A stretch of DNA of 64,000 bases from Algoriphagus kandeliae (GTDB lineage Bacteria; Bacteroidota; Bacteroidia; Cytophagales; Cyclobacteriaceae): contig NZ_SPSB01000003.1 of the NCBI RefSeq assembly GCF_004571135.1, positions 558,001 through 622,000 of the forward strand, given 5' to 3'. How positions within the stretch are numbered: the first letter of the stretch is position 1; the number at the start of each line of letters is the position of its first letter. The notes under the pieces are model-generated. The model ran no database searches. It was not told the origin of the DNA and saw only the letters and a program-made list of their open reading frames with translations. Positions 8,742-18,077 of the stretch are shown here, piece after piece. The position numbers and the translations under genes were made by a program.

Positions 8742-10430
8742 TTACTGCTCGGTGCTGAGTTTTCTGTCCTTAAATATTTTATCAAGCAATTCCTTGTTTT
8801 TACCCCCTGCGTAGGAATTGTTCTTTTGAAGATAATCCAAATACTCTTGTAAGTATCGTTGAGAAATCTGGGAGTTGTCTCCATACTTTTCTCTTAAGCC
8901 GTCCAATTTTTGATGCAGCTCTTCTTTAATCTCGGCATAAGCGGGATCATCGTAGACATTTTTCAACTCCATGGGATCATTAATTCGATCAATCAGCTCC
9001 CACTCATCGGTATCAAAATAATAATGGGTCAGCTTATACTCCTTGGTAACGATCGCATAGTGGCGCTTGACCATATGGACTGATGGATACTCGTAATAAT
9101 GATAATATACTGCGTCCCGTGTCCACTCTCCTTCTCCGGTCAGGAGTGGCAACAAACTCTCACCTTGCATATCAGACGGTGCCTCAATTCCCGCAGCAGC
9201 TAAAAAGGTCTGCGCAAAATCCAGATTTTGAACCATCTCATCAGTTTTGCTTCCTGCATCTACTTTACCAGGCCAAGCCACCAAAAGTGGGGTTTTGAAG
9301 CTTTCATCGTACACAAATCGCTTATCAAACCAACCGTGCTCACCTAGATAGAAACCCTGATCAGAAGTGTAAACAATGATGGTGTTTTCCATCAAGTCAT
9401 TCGCTTCTAGATAATCCAAAACGCGTCCTACATTTTCATCTACTGCCTTGATGGTACCGAGGTAATCCTGCATGTATCGCTGGTATCGCCACCTCATTTT
9501 ATCTTCTTCACTCATATTTGGATAGGCCTTCTTGAAGTCTTCAATCACCTTATTATAAGCCTCATCCCAAACCGCTCGCTGTTCCGGGTTCATCCTGCCA
9601 ACTTCCCCTTCAAAGGCAGCCTTATCCCAACCTGAAGTGGGTTCTAAGCCTAGTTCATCCATCGCTTCGGGAGTAATTTTTGAGTCCCCTGCCCAGTGCA
9701 TGTCTTTGAGCAAATTCATCTCCGCTTCTTTGGCAGCACGGCCTCGGCCAGAATAATCATCAAAAAGAGTAGCTGGCTCAGGAAATGTTCGCTGAGTAAA
9801 CTCGGCCACATGTCTACCGGCAGGAAGCCATTCCCGATGCGGGGCTTTATGCAGATAAAAAAGCAAGAAGGGATCTTCTGCTTTTCGCTCATTCTGTAGC
9901 CAGTCCAAGGTCATATCCGTGATGATATCCGTGACATAACCCTCTACTTGAATTCTCCCTTCATTTTTGGTGATAAACTCAGGATTGTAATATTTCCCCT
10001 GACCTGGAAGAATTTTAAACTGGTCAAAGCCTTTGGGATTATTCCCGAAGTGTAGCTTACCAAACATGGCCGTTTGATATCCAGCCTCTTGGAAAAGTTG
10101 GGGAAAGGTGACATTGGTTGTATCAAAGGGAAAATGATTGTCAACCTTTCCATTGATGTGTGAGTGCTTTCCTGTCAAAATCGTTGCTCTACTTGGCGCA
10201 CAGATAGAATTGGTGACCGTAGCATTGGTGAAAAGCATCCCCATTTTAGCAATCCGATCAATATTGGGAGTCTCGATCAAGTGATCACTATAAGCTGATA
10301 TCGCTTGATAGGCATGATCATCAGACATGATGAAAATAATATTGGGACGCTCAGAAGTTTTTTTTTGCTGACAGGAAAAAGCAAAAAGCAATACGATCAT
10401 GCTTCCAAAAAGGGCTGAGATTGATTTCAT
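8742..10430 (-). CDS. Sulfatase, N-acetylglucosamine-6-sulfatase-like lipoprotein (copy B)
   Basis: A tandem duplicate of the downstream sulfatase, 562 residues from the ATG at 10430. I chose that start because it gives a proper lipoprotein signal (MKSISALFG to AFSC); an in-frame start 78 bp upstream would add a non-signal tail. The formylglycine precursor is C77 in CAPSRATILTG. The middle region contains GRGRAAKEAEM and a longer insertion (EVGRMNPEQRAVWDEAYNK) absent or different in copy A, while flanks are almost the same. It probably starts its own transcript, because a terminator separates it from the TonB receptor gene. Role: desulfation of amino-sugar glycans outside the cytoplasm. Confidence 0.9.
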   Translation of the reverse strand: MKSISALFGSMIVLLFAFSCQQKKTSERPNIIFIMSDDHAYQAISAYSDHLIETPNIDRIAKMGMLFTNATVTNSICAPSRATILTGKHSHINGKVDNHFPFDTTNVTFPQLFQEAGYQTAMFGKLHFGNNPKGFDQFKILPGQGKYYNPEFITKNEGRIQVEGYVTDIITDMTLDWLQNERKAEDPFLLFYLHKAPHREWLPAGRHVAEFTQRTFPEPATLFDDYSGRGRAAKEAEMNLLKDMHWAGDSKITPEAMDELGLEPTSGWDKAAFEGEVGRMNPEQRAVWDEAYNKVIEDFKKAYPNMSEEDKMRWRYQRYMQDYLGTIKAVDENVGRVLDYLEANDLMENTIIVYTSDQGFYLGEHGWFDKRFVYDESFKTPLLVAWPGKVDAGSKTDEMVQNLDFAQTFLAAAGIEAPSDMQGESLLPLLTGEGEWTRDAVYYHYYEYPSVHMVKRHYAIVTKEYKLTHYYFDTDEWELIDRINDPMELKNVYDDPAYAEIKEELHQKLDGLREKYGDNSQISQRYLQEYLDYLQKNNSYAGGKNKELLDKIFKDRKLSTEQ

Positions 10431-10507
10431 AAAGCTGGGGTTTGCATTAAATGTAAAAAACTTAAACTCAGGAATAAACCCTTTCGGAGAATTTCCACAA
10501 AATGCCA

Positions 10508-10542
10508 AACAAAAAAGCCATCCTGAAAATCAGAATGGCTTT
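10508..10542 (-). terminator. Rho-independent terminator of the TonB receptor gene
   Basis: Read on the minus strand, AAAGCCAT and ATGGCTTT bracket a CTGATTTTCAG inner stem, followed by TTTTTTGTTTGG. It lies 23 bp after the receptor stop and before the copy-B sulfatase start, separating the two transcripts. Confidence 0.8.
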
Positions 10543-10564
10543 ACCTTTTATCCACTTTTTTGCC

Positions 10565-12991
10565 TTAGAATTTCAAACCGAAGGTGAGATAGAAAGTCCT
10601 TCCATCGGCAGGCATAATTCCCGGCCCAGGATATCCTCCCGCTCTTCTTGTGAAATAACGCTCATCGGTCAGATTGTTAATCCCCGCTTTGATAGAGTGC
10701 TGCTTCCAAATATTCCAAGAAGCAGATAAATCCTGAACTTGATAAGCTGGAATCAACCCAACAGTTGAGGCTGCATTAGGAGTTACAGTGTTGGATGCAT
10801 CGGAAAATGCTTCCCCAATATCACTCAATTGCCAAGTCATGGAAAACTTACCTAAACTGTAAGTCGCACCAAATCGATTGATCTTTCTAGGTGCATTTTC
10901 TACTTGATTTCCTTCCAAGTTTCTTACCACCAACTCCCCATCACTTACAGAAGTGATTTCGAAATCACCATAAGTCGCATCAATGAATGCAAGAGAAGCG
11001 AATAGGTGTAGGTATCCGAATCGGGAACTTTCAAAAATGGCAGTAATCGGATCAAATTCTACATATCCTTCAAATCCCTGACTGATAGAATTCCCCAAAT
11101 TGGTACGGAACTGATAGATACTTCCATCCTCTCTTGCCTGAGCAATAGTACCAATTCGGTCTTGGTAATTGAGTCGAAAGTATCCGATATCAAACTTCAA
11201 GGAAGGAAACACCGACCCTCTGAATCCAAAATCAAAATTATACCCTTTTGAATCCTGTAAATTCTGATCGATTACATCTGTAGTAGCCGGAGGTGTCAAA
11301 TCAGAAATTAAGACAGGGCGATAAGCTTGGGAGAAATTCGTGTAGAATTCAGCGCTTTTTCCCACATGGTACTCAGCTCCCAAACCTAACAAAACAAAGC
11401 TTCTTGATCGGGAAACAGGCTCCAAAAACTGTGGTGTTCCGTTAACTACGTTGAATTGGCCTTGATTTTCAGAAAGAATATTTTCTACACGAAGACCGGC
11501 AGTAAATAGCAGTTTTTCATTGAAGCGGAAAACATTCTCTGCAAAAGCTGCCCAGTTTCTATTAGTATAATCTAACTTTCTACTGAAGTCTCCTTCTGCC
11601 ACGGAAAAGTCCATATCAGAACCTGTAGTTCCTACCCCACGCTGATTTCGATCAATGTTTCCATTGAAATATCGAAGTCCTGTCATCAAGGTCTGTTCCT
11701 GACCAAACAACTCATAGGATGAGCTAAGGCGGATTTCTGAACCGTATGTCGTGTAATAGTCTCGATCCACTTGACGATTTCCTAGATCATCTTCCTGATT
11801 GATCGGACGCATGAAGCCTACACTATTTCGCTCTGCGAAAGTTCCAAAGACTTTCCAACTCAACTTGGTGTTTTGGGAAACCAAATACTCCGCAGACAAA
11901 GCCGGAATAAACCAAGGTGTATTGAACCAGTTTCGGCTACGTGAACTTTGCTGAGAATCCTGCTCAAACTGTGCATCAGTCAAACCTCCTGGCTGCTGGG
12001 TTTCGGTGGTCATGTAGGTCATTTCATACCCAAGCTTCAATCTGTTGCTTGCCGCATAATTGACCTCTAAATGCGCGTGATCAGTATTGAAGAAACCGTT
12101 TTCTCTCCAGCCATCACCTCTTCTTTTTTGGTAATAAGCCGTATAATTCCATTTCCCCTCTGTTCCTCCGATATAATTAAAGGAGCTAAAAAGCCCATTA
12201 CTTCCTACCGTATTGATAGACTCTGCTGTAAATCGAGTAGACTTATCCGGCTTTCTCAGCACAAAGTTCATCAATCCGCCAAACTGCGGTCCATATTGCA
12301 AGGAAGATGCTCCTCGGATGATTTCGATTTGCTCTACCACTTCCAAAGGCGGCGTGAAATAGGCTTCTGGATAGCCCATTGGATCTGGGGTAATATCATA
12401 TCCGTTCATTCGGACATTGAACTCCCAAGATCTATTTGGGCTCAAACCTCTGGAAGCCACCCCCAATTGAATACCTGAACCATCATTTTCCCAAATGGAA
12501 ATTCCTGGCGTTCTTCCGAAAACCTGACGGCTATTATTCATCGCCAAATTGGCATCAATCTCAGCGATTCGAATCACCTCATTCTTTTTCCCAGCATTAA
12601 TCTGGAAATCAGACACTTCAGGAAGTCTCCCCTGGCCCAAAATCCCACGACTGGCTGAAATACTGAATTCTGAAAGCAAGTACTCATCTTCTTTCAAAAG
12701 AATATCCAGCTCCTTAGTCTCGCCTTCCTCAATTGAAAACTCTTGAGACCAATTCTGAAACCCTACCAGACTCACGATCAATTGATAGGTCCCTTTTGGG
12801 AAATCTTTCAATTCATAATCCCCATCCAAGTCAGACTGAACTCCTCGAACAGTGCCTTCTAGCAACACAGACGCACCCTGAACAGGATTACCATTTTCGT
12901 CAGAAATCTTTCCTTTCAGAATATTCTTTTGTGCAAAACCTTCCACCGAAAACAATAAAGTGCAAATCAGGAAACTATAAATAAATCTCAT
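10565..12991 (-). CDS. TonB-dependent outer membrane receptor, FecA-like
   Basis: An 808-residue active importer of the outer membrane. Order: signal peptide (to GFAQ, residue 21); carboxypeptidase-regulatory-like beta-sandwich (about 25-105, ILKGKISDENGNPVQGASV); plug (about 140-250, with IEIIRGASSLQYGPQFGGLMNF); 22-strand barrel ending in the terminal aromatic F (LTFGLKF). The plug segment with ASRGLSPNRSWEFN and DPMGYPEAYFTPP resembles ferric-dicitrate type receptors rather than SusC. No SusD gene is adjacent. Its place between sulfatase pairs suggests either iron uptake or uptake of a small product of sulfated-glycan breakdown; the second is inference. Confidence 0.88.
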   Translation of the reverse strand: MRFIYSFLICTLLFSVEGFAQKNILKGKISDENGNPVQGASVLLEGTVRGVQSDLDGDYELKDFPKGTYQLIVSLVGFQNWSQEFSIEEGETKELDILLKEDEYLLSEFSISASRGILGQGRLPEVSDFQINAGKKNEVIRIAEIDANLAMNNSRQVFGRTPGISIWENDGSGIQLGVASRGLSPNRSWEFNVRMNGYDITPDPMGYPEAYFTPPLEVVEQIEIIRGASSLQYGPQFGGLMNFVLRKPDKSTRFTAESINTVGSNGLFSSFNYIGGTEGKWNYTAYYQKRRGDGWRENGFFNTDHAHLEVNYAASNRLKLGYEMTYMTTETQQPGGLTDAQFEQDSQQSSRSRNWFNTPWFIPALSAEYLVSQNTKLSWKVFGTFAERNSVGFMRPINQEDDLGNRQVDRDYYTTYGSEIRLSSSYELFGQEQTLMTGLRYFNGNIDRNQRGVGTTGSDMDFSVAEGDFSRKLDYTNRNWAAFAENVFRFNEKLLFTAGLRVENILSENQGQFNVVNGTPQFLEPVSRSRSFVLLGLGAEYHVGKSAEFYTNFSQAYRPVLISDLTPPATTDVIDQNLQDSKGYNFDFGFRGSVFPSLKFDIGYFRLNYQDRIGTIAQAREDGSIYQFRTNLGNSISQGFEGYVEFDPITAIFESSRFGYLHLFASLAFIDATYGDFEITSVSDGELVVRNLEGNQVENAPRKINRFGATYSLGKFSMTWQLSDIGEAFSDASNTVTPNAASTVGLIPAYQVQDLSASWNIWKQHSIKAGINNLTDERYFTRRAGGYPGPGIMPADGRTFYLTFGLKF

Positions 12992-13208
12992 TCTTTATAT
13001 TTATTTGGATTGATTTTAAATAATGACGTAAACTTAAATCTCGAATCAATACCAGACAATCTTTATTTGGAAAAAATCTAAATAAAATTAAACGGAGAAT
13101 TATAACCAGTTAAAAATCAATACAATAGATTTTTAAATTACTTGTCTGCCTCTTTCAGAACATGGAAAGAGAAAAATCCTTTATCTTAATCTTCCGAATT
13201 TCCAGCCC
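12992..13208. promoter_or_regulatory. Divergent promoter region, TonB receptor versus sulfatase/sialidase genes
   Basis: A 217-bp AT-rich gap between divergently oriented genes of the same apparent function. Both transcripts must start here. I see no exact TAnnTTTG -7 box or clear dyad operator, so promoter positions are not assigned. Confidence 0.5.
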
Positions 13209-14648
13209 ATGAAGAACCTGCTTTTCTACAGTTTTCTCCTACTTTCCTATCTTTCTTTTGCTCAAAACAAGCAACCTAACATCTTGCTGATCGTCGCGGA
13301 CGACCTGAATCAAACGGCCATAGGTGCGTATGGAAACAAGCTGGTTTCAACTCCAAACATTGATCGTCTTGCTTCAGAAAGCATGCTTTTTCAAAATGCC
13401 TATTCCCAATATCCCGTCTGTGGTCCCTCAAGAGCTTCTTTCCTTTTTGGTTACTATCCTTCTGCCACCGAGACTTATGGCTATACCAGTGGGAGAGAAA
13501 ATGTAGGATCAGACCGTGCATCTCTCCCGGAGTTTTTTAAACAAAATGGCTATTACACGGCACGGGTAAGTAAAATATTCCACATGGGCGTGCCTATTGA
13601 TATCGAAACAGGAAGTGATGGCCAAGACGATGCAGCATCCTGGGTAGAGCGATTCAATTCTCCCGGACCTGAATGGCAATCAGAAGGATTAGCCGAATTG
13701 GTTCAAAATAACCCTGACGGAAAAATCGAGCGAAAAGGTGGCAACGTCATGACGATTGTTCAAGCTGAGGGAGGAGATCTAAGCCAATCCGATGGAAAAA
13801 CGGCTAAAAAAGCAATCGAACTTATAAAAAAACAAAATAAAGAACAGCCTTTTTTCTTAGCTGTAGGTTTGGTTAGACCCCATGTTCCATTTGTTGCTCC
13901 AAAAGAATATTTTACTTCTTACCCTTGGCAAAGCATAGTTCCACCACCTGTAATCGAAGGAGATTGGGACGATATTCCGAAAAAAGGAATCAACTATGTA
14001 ACTACCCAAAATGCAGAAATGAACTATATCCACAAGCAGAAAGCCATAGCAGGCTATTATGCCTCAGTTTCTTTTATGGATGCTCAAGTGGGAGAAATTA
14101 TAGATGCTTTAAAGCAAGCCGGATTGGCAGAAAATACCATTATCATCTTCACCTCTGATCATGGTTTCCATTTGGGTGAGCATGACTTTTGGATGAAAGT
14201 TTCCCTAAAGGAAGAATCTGTTCGAGTACCTTTTATCATTAAAGCCCCAGGGTATAGTTCAGGAAAAAGTGAATCTTTTGTGGAGCTAGTGGACTTGTAC
14301 CCTACTCTTTTGGATTTGACGAATTTCGAAATCCCCAAAAGATTACAAGGAAAAAGCCTTAAATCCCTTCTTCAAAATCCTGATCAAGAAGTCAGATCCT
14401 TTACTTTCTCTGTCACTCAAGGAGGTTCAACTTACCTGATCCGATCAAAACGATGGGCTTATATCCAATATGGTAAAAATGCAGAGGAAGGAATGGAGCT
14501 TTTTGATATGGAGCAAGATCCCGGTCAATATCAAAATCTTGCCTTTGATGAATATTTCCAATCCCAAGTGGAAGAAATGAAGGCCCTTTTGAATCAGAAA
14601 ATCAAAGAAGTCCAGACTAACGATCTGGGAAAAACATACACCCCATGA
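13209..14648 (+). CDS. Sulfatase, iduronate-2-sulfatase-like, secreted
   Basis: A 479-residue S1 sulfatase with a signal peptide ending at about SFAQ (residue 19). Metal ligands are in ILLIVADDLN, the formylglycine precursor is C71 in VCGPSRASFLFG, and TSDHGFHLGEHDFWMK supplies the C-terminal Asp/His metal ligands and a Lys. The CGPSR variant with LFGYYP and HMGVP is typical of iduronate-2-sulfatase-like (S1_7-type) enzymes. The stop overlaps the next sulfatase start by 4 bp (ATGA). First gene of a three-gene unit ending in a sialidase. Substrate assignment is tentative. Confidence 0.88.
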   Translation: MKNLLFYSFLLLSYLSFAQNKQPNILLIVADDLNQTAIGAYGNKLVSTPNIDRLASESMLFQNAYSQYPVCGPSRASFLFGYYPSATETYGYTSGRENVGSDRASLPEFFKQNGYYTARVSKIFHMGVPIDIETGSDGQDDAASWVERFNSPGPEWQSEGLAELVQNNPDGKIERKGGNVMTIVQAEGGDLSQSDGKTAKKAIELIKKQNKEQPFFLAVGLVRPHVPFVAPKEYFTSYPWQSIVPPPVIEGDWDDIPKKGINYVTTQNAEMNYIHKQKAIAGYYASVSFMDAQVGEIIDALKQAGLAENTIIIFTSDHGFHLGEHDFWMKVSLKEESVRVPFIIKAPGYSSGKSESFVELVDLYPTLLDLTNFEIPKRLQGKSLKSLLQNPDQEVRSFTFSVTQGGSTYLIRSKRWAYIQYGKNAEEGMELFDMEQDPGQYQNLAFDEYFQSQVEEMKALLNQKIKEVQTNDLGKTYTP

Positions 14649-16096
14649 AAAAACTCATTCCAATTCTTATCCTTTTCCTCAGTTGGGCTTGTAGCGAAAA
14701 AACAGAAACTCAAAAACCCAATGTGCTATTTCTTTTTGCAGATGATCAACGAGCAGAAACCCTTGGGATAGCTGGTAATCCTTATATCCAGACCCCAACT
14801 CTTGATCAATTGGCCCGAGAAGGGACTCGCTTTACCAATGCCTATGTGATGGGTGGAAATCATGGAGCCATTTGCATGGCTAGCCGTGCGATGCTCTTCA
14901 GTGGAAAAAACCTATTTAAGGTGTATGATCGATTAAATGGTGTCCAAACCATGACTATGGATTTTGCCAATGCAGGTTATACCACTTTTGGAACAGGAAA
15001 ATGGCATAATGAGAAGGAGGCATTTGAGGCTAGTTTCCAACAAGCAAACAATGTGTACTTGGGAGGAATGGCAAATCATTACGAAGTAGACTTGCGGAAT
15101 TATGGTGCAGATGGCAAGTTGGGAGAGCCAACCAAAAAGGGCTATTCCACCGAAATTTTCGCTGAATCCGCTATTGACTTTATTCAATCACAAAAGGATA
15201 GCAGCGATCCCTTTTTCTGCTATGTTGCCTTCACTGTCCCTCATGACCCATATTCCCCTGAGGCAAATTATATTAACTATTACCCCGATGGCTCGCTTCC
15301 CTTGCCGGGAAATTACATGCCATACCATCCCTTTGAATTTGATCATTTGACAGTTCGGGATGAAAATCTCACCGGTTGGCCTAGGAGACCTGAGGTAATT
15401 CAAATGATTTTATCGGATTACTATGCATTAATTACCCATTTAGACACTCAGGTAGCTAGAATTTTGGATGCGCTTCGCGAAAGCGGAAAATTGGAAAACA
15501 CGATTATCGTCTATGCTGCAGATAATGGTTTGGCAGTCGGAAGTCATGGGCTTTTGGGGAAACAAAGTCTTTACGAGCACAGCATGAAGGTCCCCTTAAT
15601 CATCAAAGGACCGGGGATTCCTTCTAATCAGGAATTAGATGCTTTTGCCTATATCCATGATTTGTATCCTACTCTGGCAGAATTAGCTGGTTTACCTCCA
15701 AGAGAAGATGTGGATGGAAAAAGCCTTGTTCCCGTGATTCATGGAGAAAAAGAGTCTGTTCGAGATGCGCTATTTACTGCCTACAGACATACTATCCGAG
15801 CTGTAAGAACCGACAAATGGAAACTTATCAGATATCCTGAACGGGATCACACCCAATTATTTGATTTGGAACATGATCCTTTGGAACTCAATAACCTAGC
15901 AGAAAACCCTATCTTCTCTTCCGAAAAAAATCGATTAATTTCTTTGCTTCAGGAAAGCCAAAAGGCTGTTGGAGATACCGTTTCCTTTACCGCTGCTGTA
16001 ATCAAACCCATGGCTTACTATCCCGACACACTCAAACGGAAGCCGGACCAATGGCAACCTGAATACACCCTTAAGCGCTATTTCGAAGAAAAATAA
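14645..16096 (+). CDS. Sulfatase lipoprotein with a C-M-A-S-R active site
   Basis: A 483-residue S1 sulfatase; lipobox LSWAC (C16). It starts with VLFLFADDQRAETLG and carries the formylglycine precursor C77 in AICMASRAMLFSGKN. Ala at the position usually occupied by Pro is allowed by the C-x-[PA]-S-R rule but is the rarer form. AADNGLAVGSHGLLGKQSLYEHS supplies the later metal ligands. It is coupled to the previous sulfatase by an ATGA overlap and is followed 29 bp later by the sialidase, so the three act together on sulfated, sialylated glycans. Substrate unknown. Confidence 0.88.
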   Translation: MKKLIPILILFLSWACSEKTETQKPNVLFLFADDQRAETLGIAGNPYIQTPTLDQLAREGTRFTNAYVMGGNHGAICMASRAMLFSGKNLFKVYDRLNGVQTMTMDFANAGYTTFGTGKWHNEKEAFEASFQQANNVYLGGMANHYEVDLRNYGADGKLGEPTKKGYSTEIFAESAIDFIQSQKDSSDPFFCYVAFTVPHDPYSPEANYINYYPDGSLPLPGNYMPYHPFEFDHLTVRDENLTGWPRRPEVIQMILSDYYALITHLDTQVARILDALRESGKLENTIIVYAADNGLAVGSHGLLGKQSLYEHSMKVPLIIKGPGIPSNQELDAFAYIHDLYPTLAELAGLPPREDVDGKSLVPVIHGEKESVRDALFTAYRHTIRAVRTDKWKLIRYPERDHTQLFDLEHDPLELNNLAENPIFSSEKNRLISLLQESQKAVGDTVSFTAAVIKPMAYYPDTLKRKPDQWQPEYTLKRYFEEK

Positions 16097-16125
16097 GGTC
16101 AATCAATAAACCCAAAACAGACCTA

Positions 16126-17286
16126 GTGAAAAACCTGATTTCATTCTTTATCATTCTTCTTCTTTCCCAAGGAATCAAAGCCCAGGAAACTTTGGTCTTC
16201 GAGGCAGGCAAAGAAGGACATGCCATCTATAGAATTCCCGCCATCATCTCTCTGCCCAATGGCGAACTCTTGGCTTTTGCAGAAGGACGAGTCAACGGCA
16301 GTGATGATTTTGGTGATGTCAATTTGGTGATGAAACGAAGCTTGGATGGAGGCTATACTTGGTCCCCTTTGCAAACCTTGATTGATTATGACAGCCTTCA
16401 GGCCGGAAATCCAGCTCCAGTAGTCGACCGATTAAACCCAAATTATCCAGAAGGGGTAATTTTCCTGTTTTACAACACAGGGAATAATCATGAATATGAT
16501 GTACGAATGAATAGAGGGGTTCGGGAAGTTTGGATGATCAAGTCCTTTGATTTGGGAAGAACTTGGACCGAACCGGAAAATATCACCCAACAGGTACACA
16601 AACCCAACAACCCAGATTTCAATCCTTTTTACAAAAACCCGGAAGACTGGCGCCACTATGCAAATACGCCCGGCCATGCATTCCAATTTCAAAGCGGTCC
16701 TCATAAGGGTAGAATATTTGTTGCAGCGAATCATTCCACCGGAAATCCTAAAGAAGATTGGTCAGACTATCAGGCTCATGGATTTTTCACCGATGATGGC
16801 GGAAAAAGTTTTGGGATTTCAGAATCTGTAGAAATCCCAGGAAGTAATGAATCCATTGCAGCTGAACTCTCTAATGGACGAATGATTATGAGTATTCGAA
16901 ATCAAAAAGGAGATATTCGTCAGCGCATTCTGGCCTATTCTTCCGATGGGGGAAAATCATGGGTTGAAGCCTATTTTGAAGAGGAACTGCCTGACCCTGT
17001 TTGCCAAGGATCAATTTTAGATATTGGGGAAAAAGAGGGAAAAACCATTCTAGCCCACTCTAATGCAGCCGACCCTCTGGAACGCAACTACCTAACCATC
17101 AAAATCAGCTATGATGAGGGTAAAACCTGGGATCATATCATTCCAATAGACTTTAGTACCGACCCGAAAAAACTACCTTGGACGGCCTATTCTGACCTAG
17201 TGAAATTAGATGACAACACTTTAGGGATACTTTATGAAAGAGATAAGTATCGGCAAATTATATTTAAAAACATCAAATGGAGATGA
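16126..17286 (+). CDS. Exo-alpha-sialidase, GH33, secreted
   Basis: A 386-residue neuraminidase that releases terminal sialic acid, acting in the periplasm or outside. The start is GTG at 16126; it gives a full signal peptide (MKNLISFFI to IKAQ) and no ATG offers this. The N-terminal YRIP motif places the first carboxylate-binding Arg at R36. Five Asp-box repeats are visible (SLDGGYTWS, SFDLGRTWT, TDDGGKSFG, SSDGGKSWV, SYDEGKTWD), as are the acidic EIPGSNESIAAEL segment and AYSDLVKLDDNTLGILYE near the end. Size fits a bare six-bladed propeller. No nan catabolic genes are in the window, so the freed sialic acid may be handled elsewhere. Confidence 0.92.
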   Translation: MKNLISFFIILLLSQGIKAQETLVFEAGKEGHAIYRIPAIISLPNGELLAFAEGRVNGSDDFGDVNLVMKRSLDGGYTWSPLQTLIDYDSLQAGNPAPVVDRLNPNYPEGVIFLFYNTGNNHEYDVRMNRGVREVWMIKSFDLGRTWTEPENITQQVHKPNNPDFNPFYKNPEDWRHYANTPGHAFQFQSGPHKGRIFVAANHSTGNPKEDWSDYQAHGFFTDDGGKSFGISESVEIPGSNESIAAELSNGRMIMSIRNQKGDIRQRILAYSSDGGKSWVEAYFEEELPDPVCQGSILDIGEKEGKTILAHSNAADPLERNYLTIKISYDEGKTWDHIIPIDFSTDPKKLPWTAYSDLVKLDDNTLGILYERDKYRQIIFKNIKWR

Positions 17287-17396
17287 GTCAGATTTTTTGA
17301 AAATAAAAAGACTCCAGTATTCCATTTGCTGATGAATATCATAGGATTTCATCTTTAAAAGAATTTCCTTCCATAGTGAATAAAACCTGAAAAGCT

Positions 17397-18077
17397 ATGA
17401 AGGAGATCTTAAAAATCAGGTTGGCGGATGTAATGGTGGAAGGGGAACTGGCTATTCCCGACCAACCCAAAGCCTTGGTGCTATTCGCCCATGGAAGTGG
17501 AAGTGGCAGGTTTAGTCCCCGCAATAATTTTATTGCTCAATTTTTTAATAAGAATGAGATAGCCACCTTTCTCCTTGATTTATCTACTCCCCTTGAAAAA
17601 GAGAAAGGAGAGTTCAATATTTCTCGCTTTGCAGACCGACTTGTTGAACTAACAAAATCACTTCTTGCAAAGCCTTCGCTAAGCAAATTGCCTGTATTTT
17701 TCTTTGGAGGAAGTACAGGAGCGGCAATTGCAGTCACCGCTGCAACAAAATTAAAACCTCTAATCTATGGAATCATTTCGCGGGGAGGCAGGCTGGATTA
17801 TGCCGTGGATTATATCCCGGAAGTAAGCTGCCCCATGTTATGGATTGTGGGCAGTTTGGATCAGGAAGTTCTACGTCTCAACAAAGCTTGTTACAAGCAC
17901 TTTCCTGAAGGAAATGATTTAAAAATCCTCTCGGGAGCAGGCCACCTTTTTGAAGAACCGGGAAAACTCGAACAAGTGGCGGAAGAATCAAAAGATTGGA
18001 TATTCAAGGTGCTCCAGGGAAGAGCGAATGCGGATAGAAATAAGAAAGTGTTTTCTAAATCTCAGGGGGATGTTTAA
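17397..18077 (+). CDS. Alpha/beta hydrolase, dienelactone-hydrolase-like
   Basis: A 226-residue cytoplasmic alpha/beta hydrolase. The oxyanion segment is FAHGSGSGRFSPRN; the nucleophile Ser lies in FFGGSTGAA; the acid Asp in GSLDQEV; the His in SGAGHLFEEPG. This subgroup is found beside or fused to phosphoribosyltransferase domains, and here the next gene is one, starting inside this gene's last codons (8-bp overlap). The shared transcript suggests a joint role, but the substrate is unknown. Confidence 0.8.
   Translation: MKEILKIRLADVMVEGELAIPDQPKALVLFAHGSGSGRFSPRNNFIAQFFNKNEIATFLLDLSTPLEKEKGEFNISRFADRLVELTKSLLAKPSLSKLPVFFFGGSTGAAIAVTAATKLKPLIYGIISRGGRLDYAVDYIPEVSCPMLWIVGSLDQEVLRLNKACYKHFPEGNDLKILSGAGHLFEEPGKLEQVAEESKDWIFKVLQGRANADRNKKVFSKSQGDV

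Noticed and set aside
10431-10508. Longer N-terminus for sulfatase copy B
   Set aside because: The extra 26 residues precede a complete lipoprotein signal peptide and have no signal features themselves.
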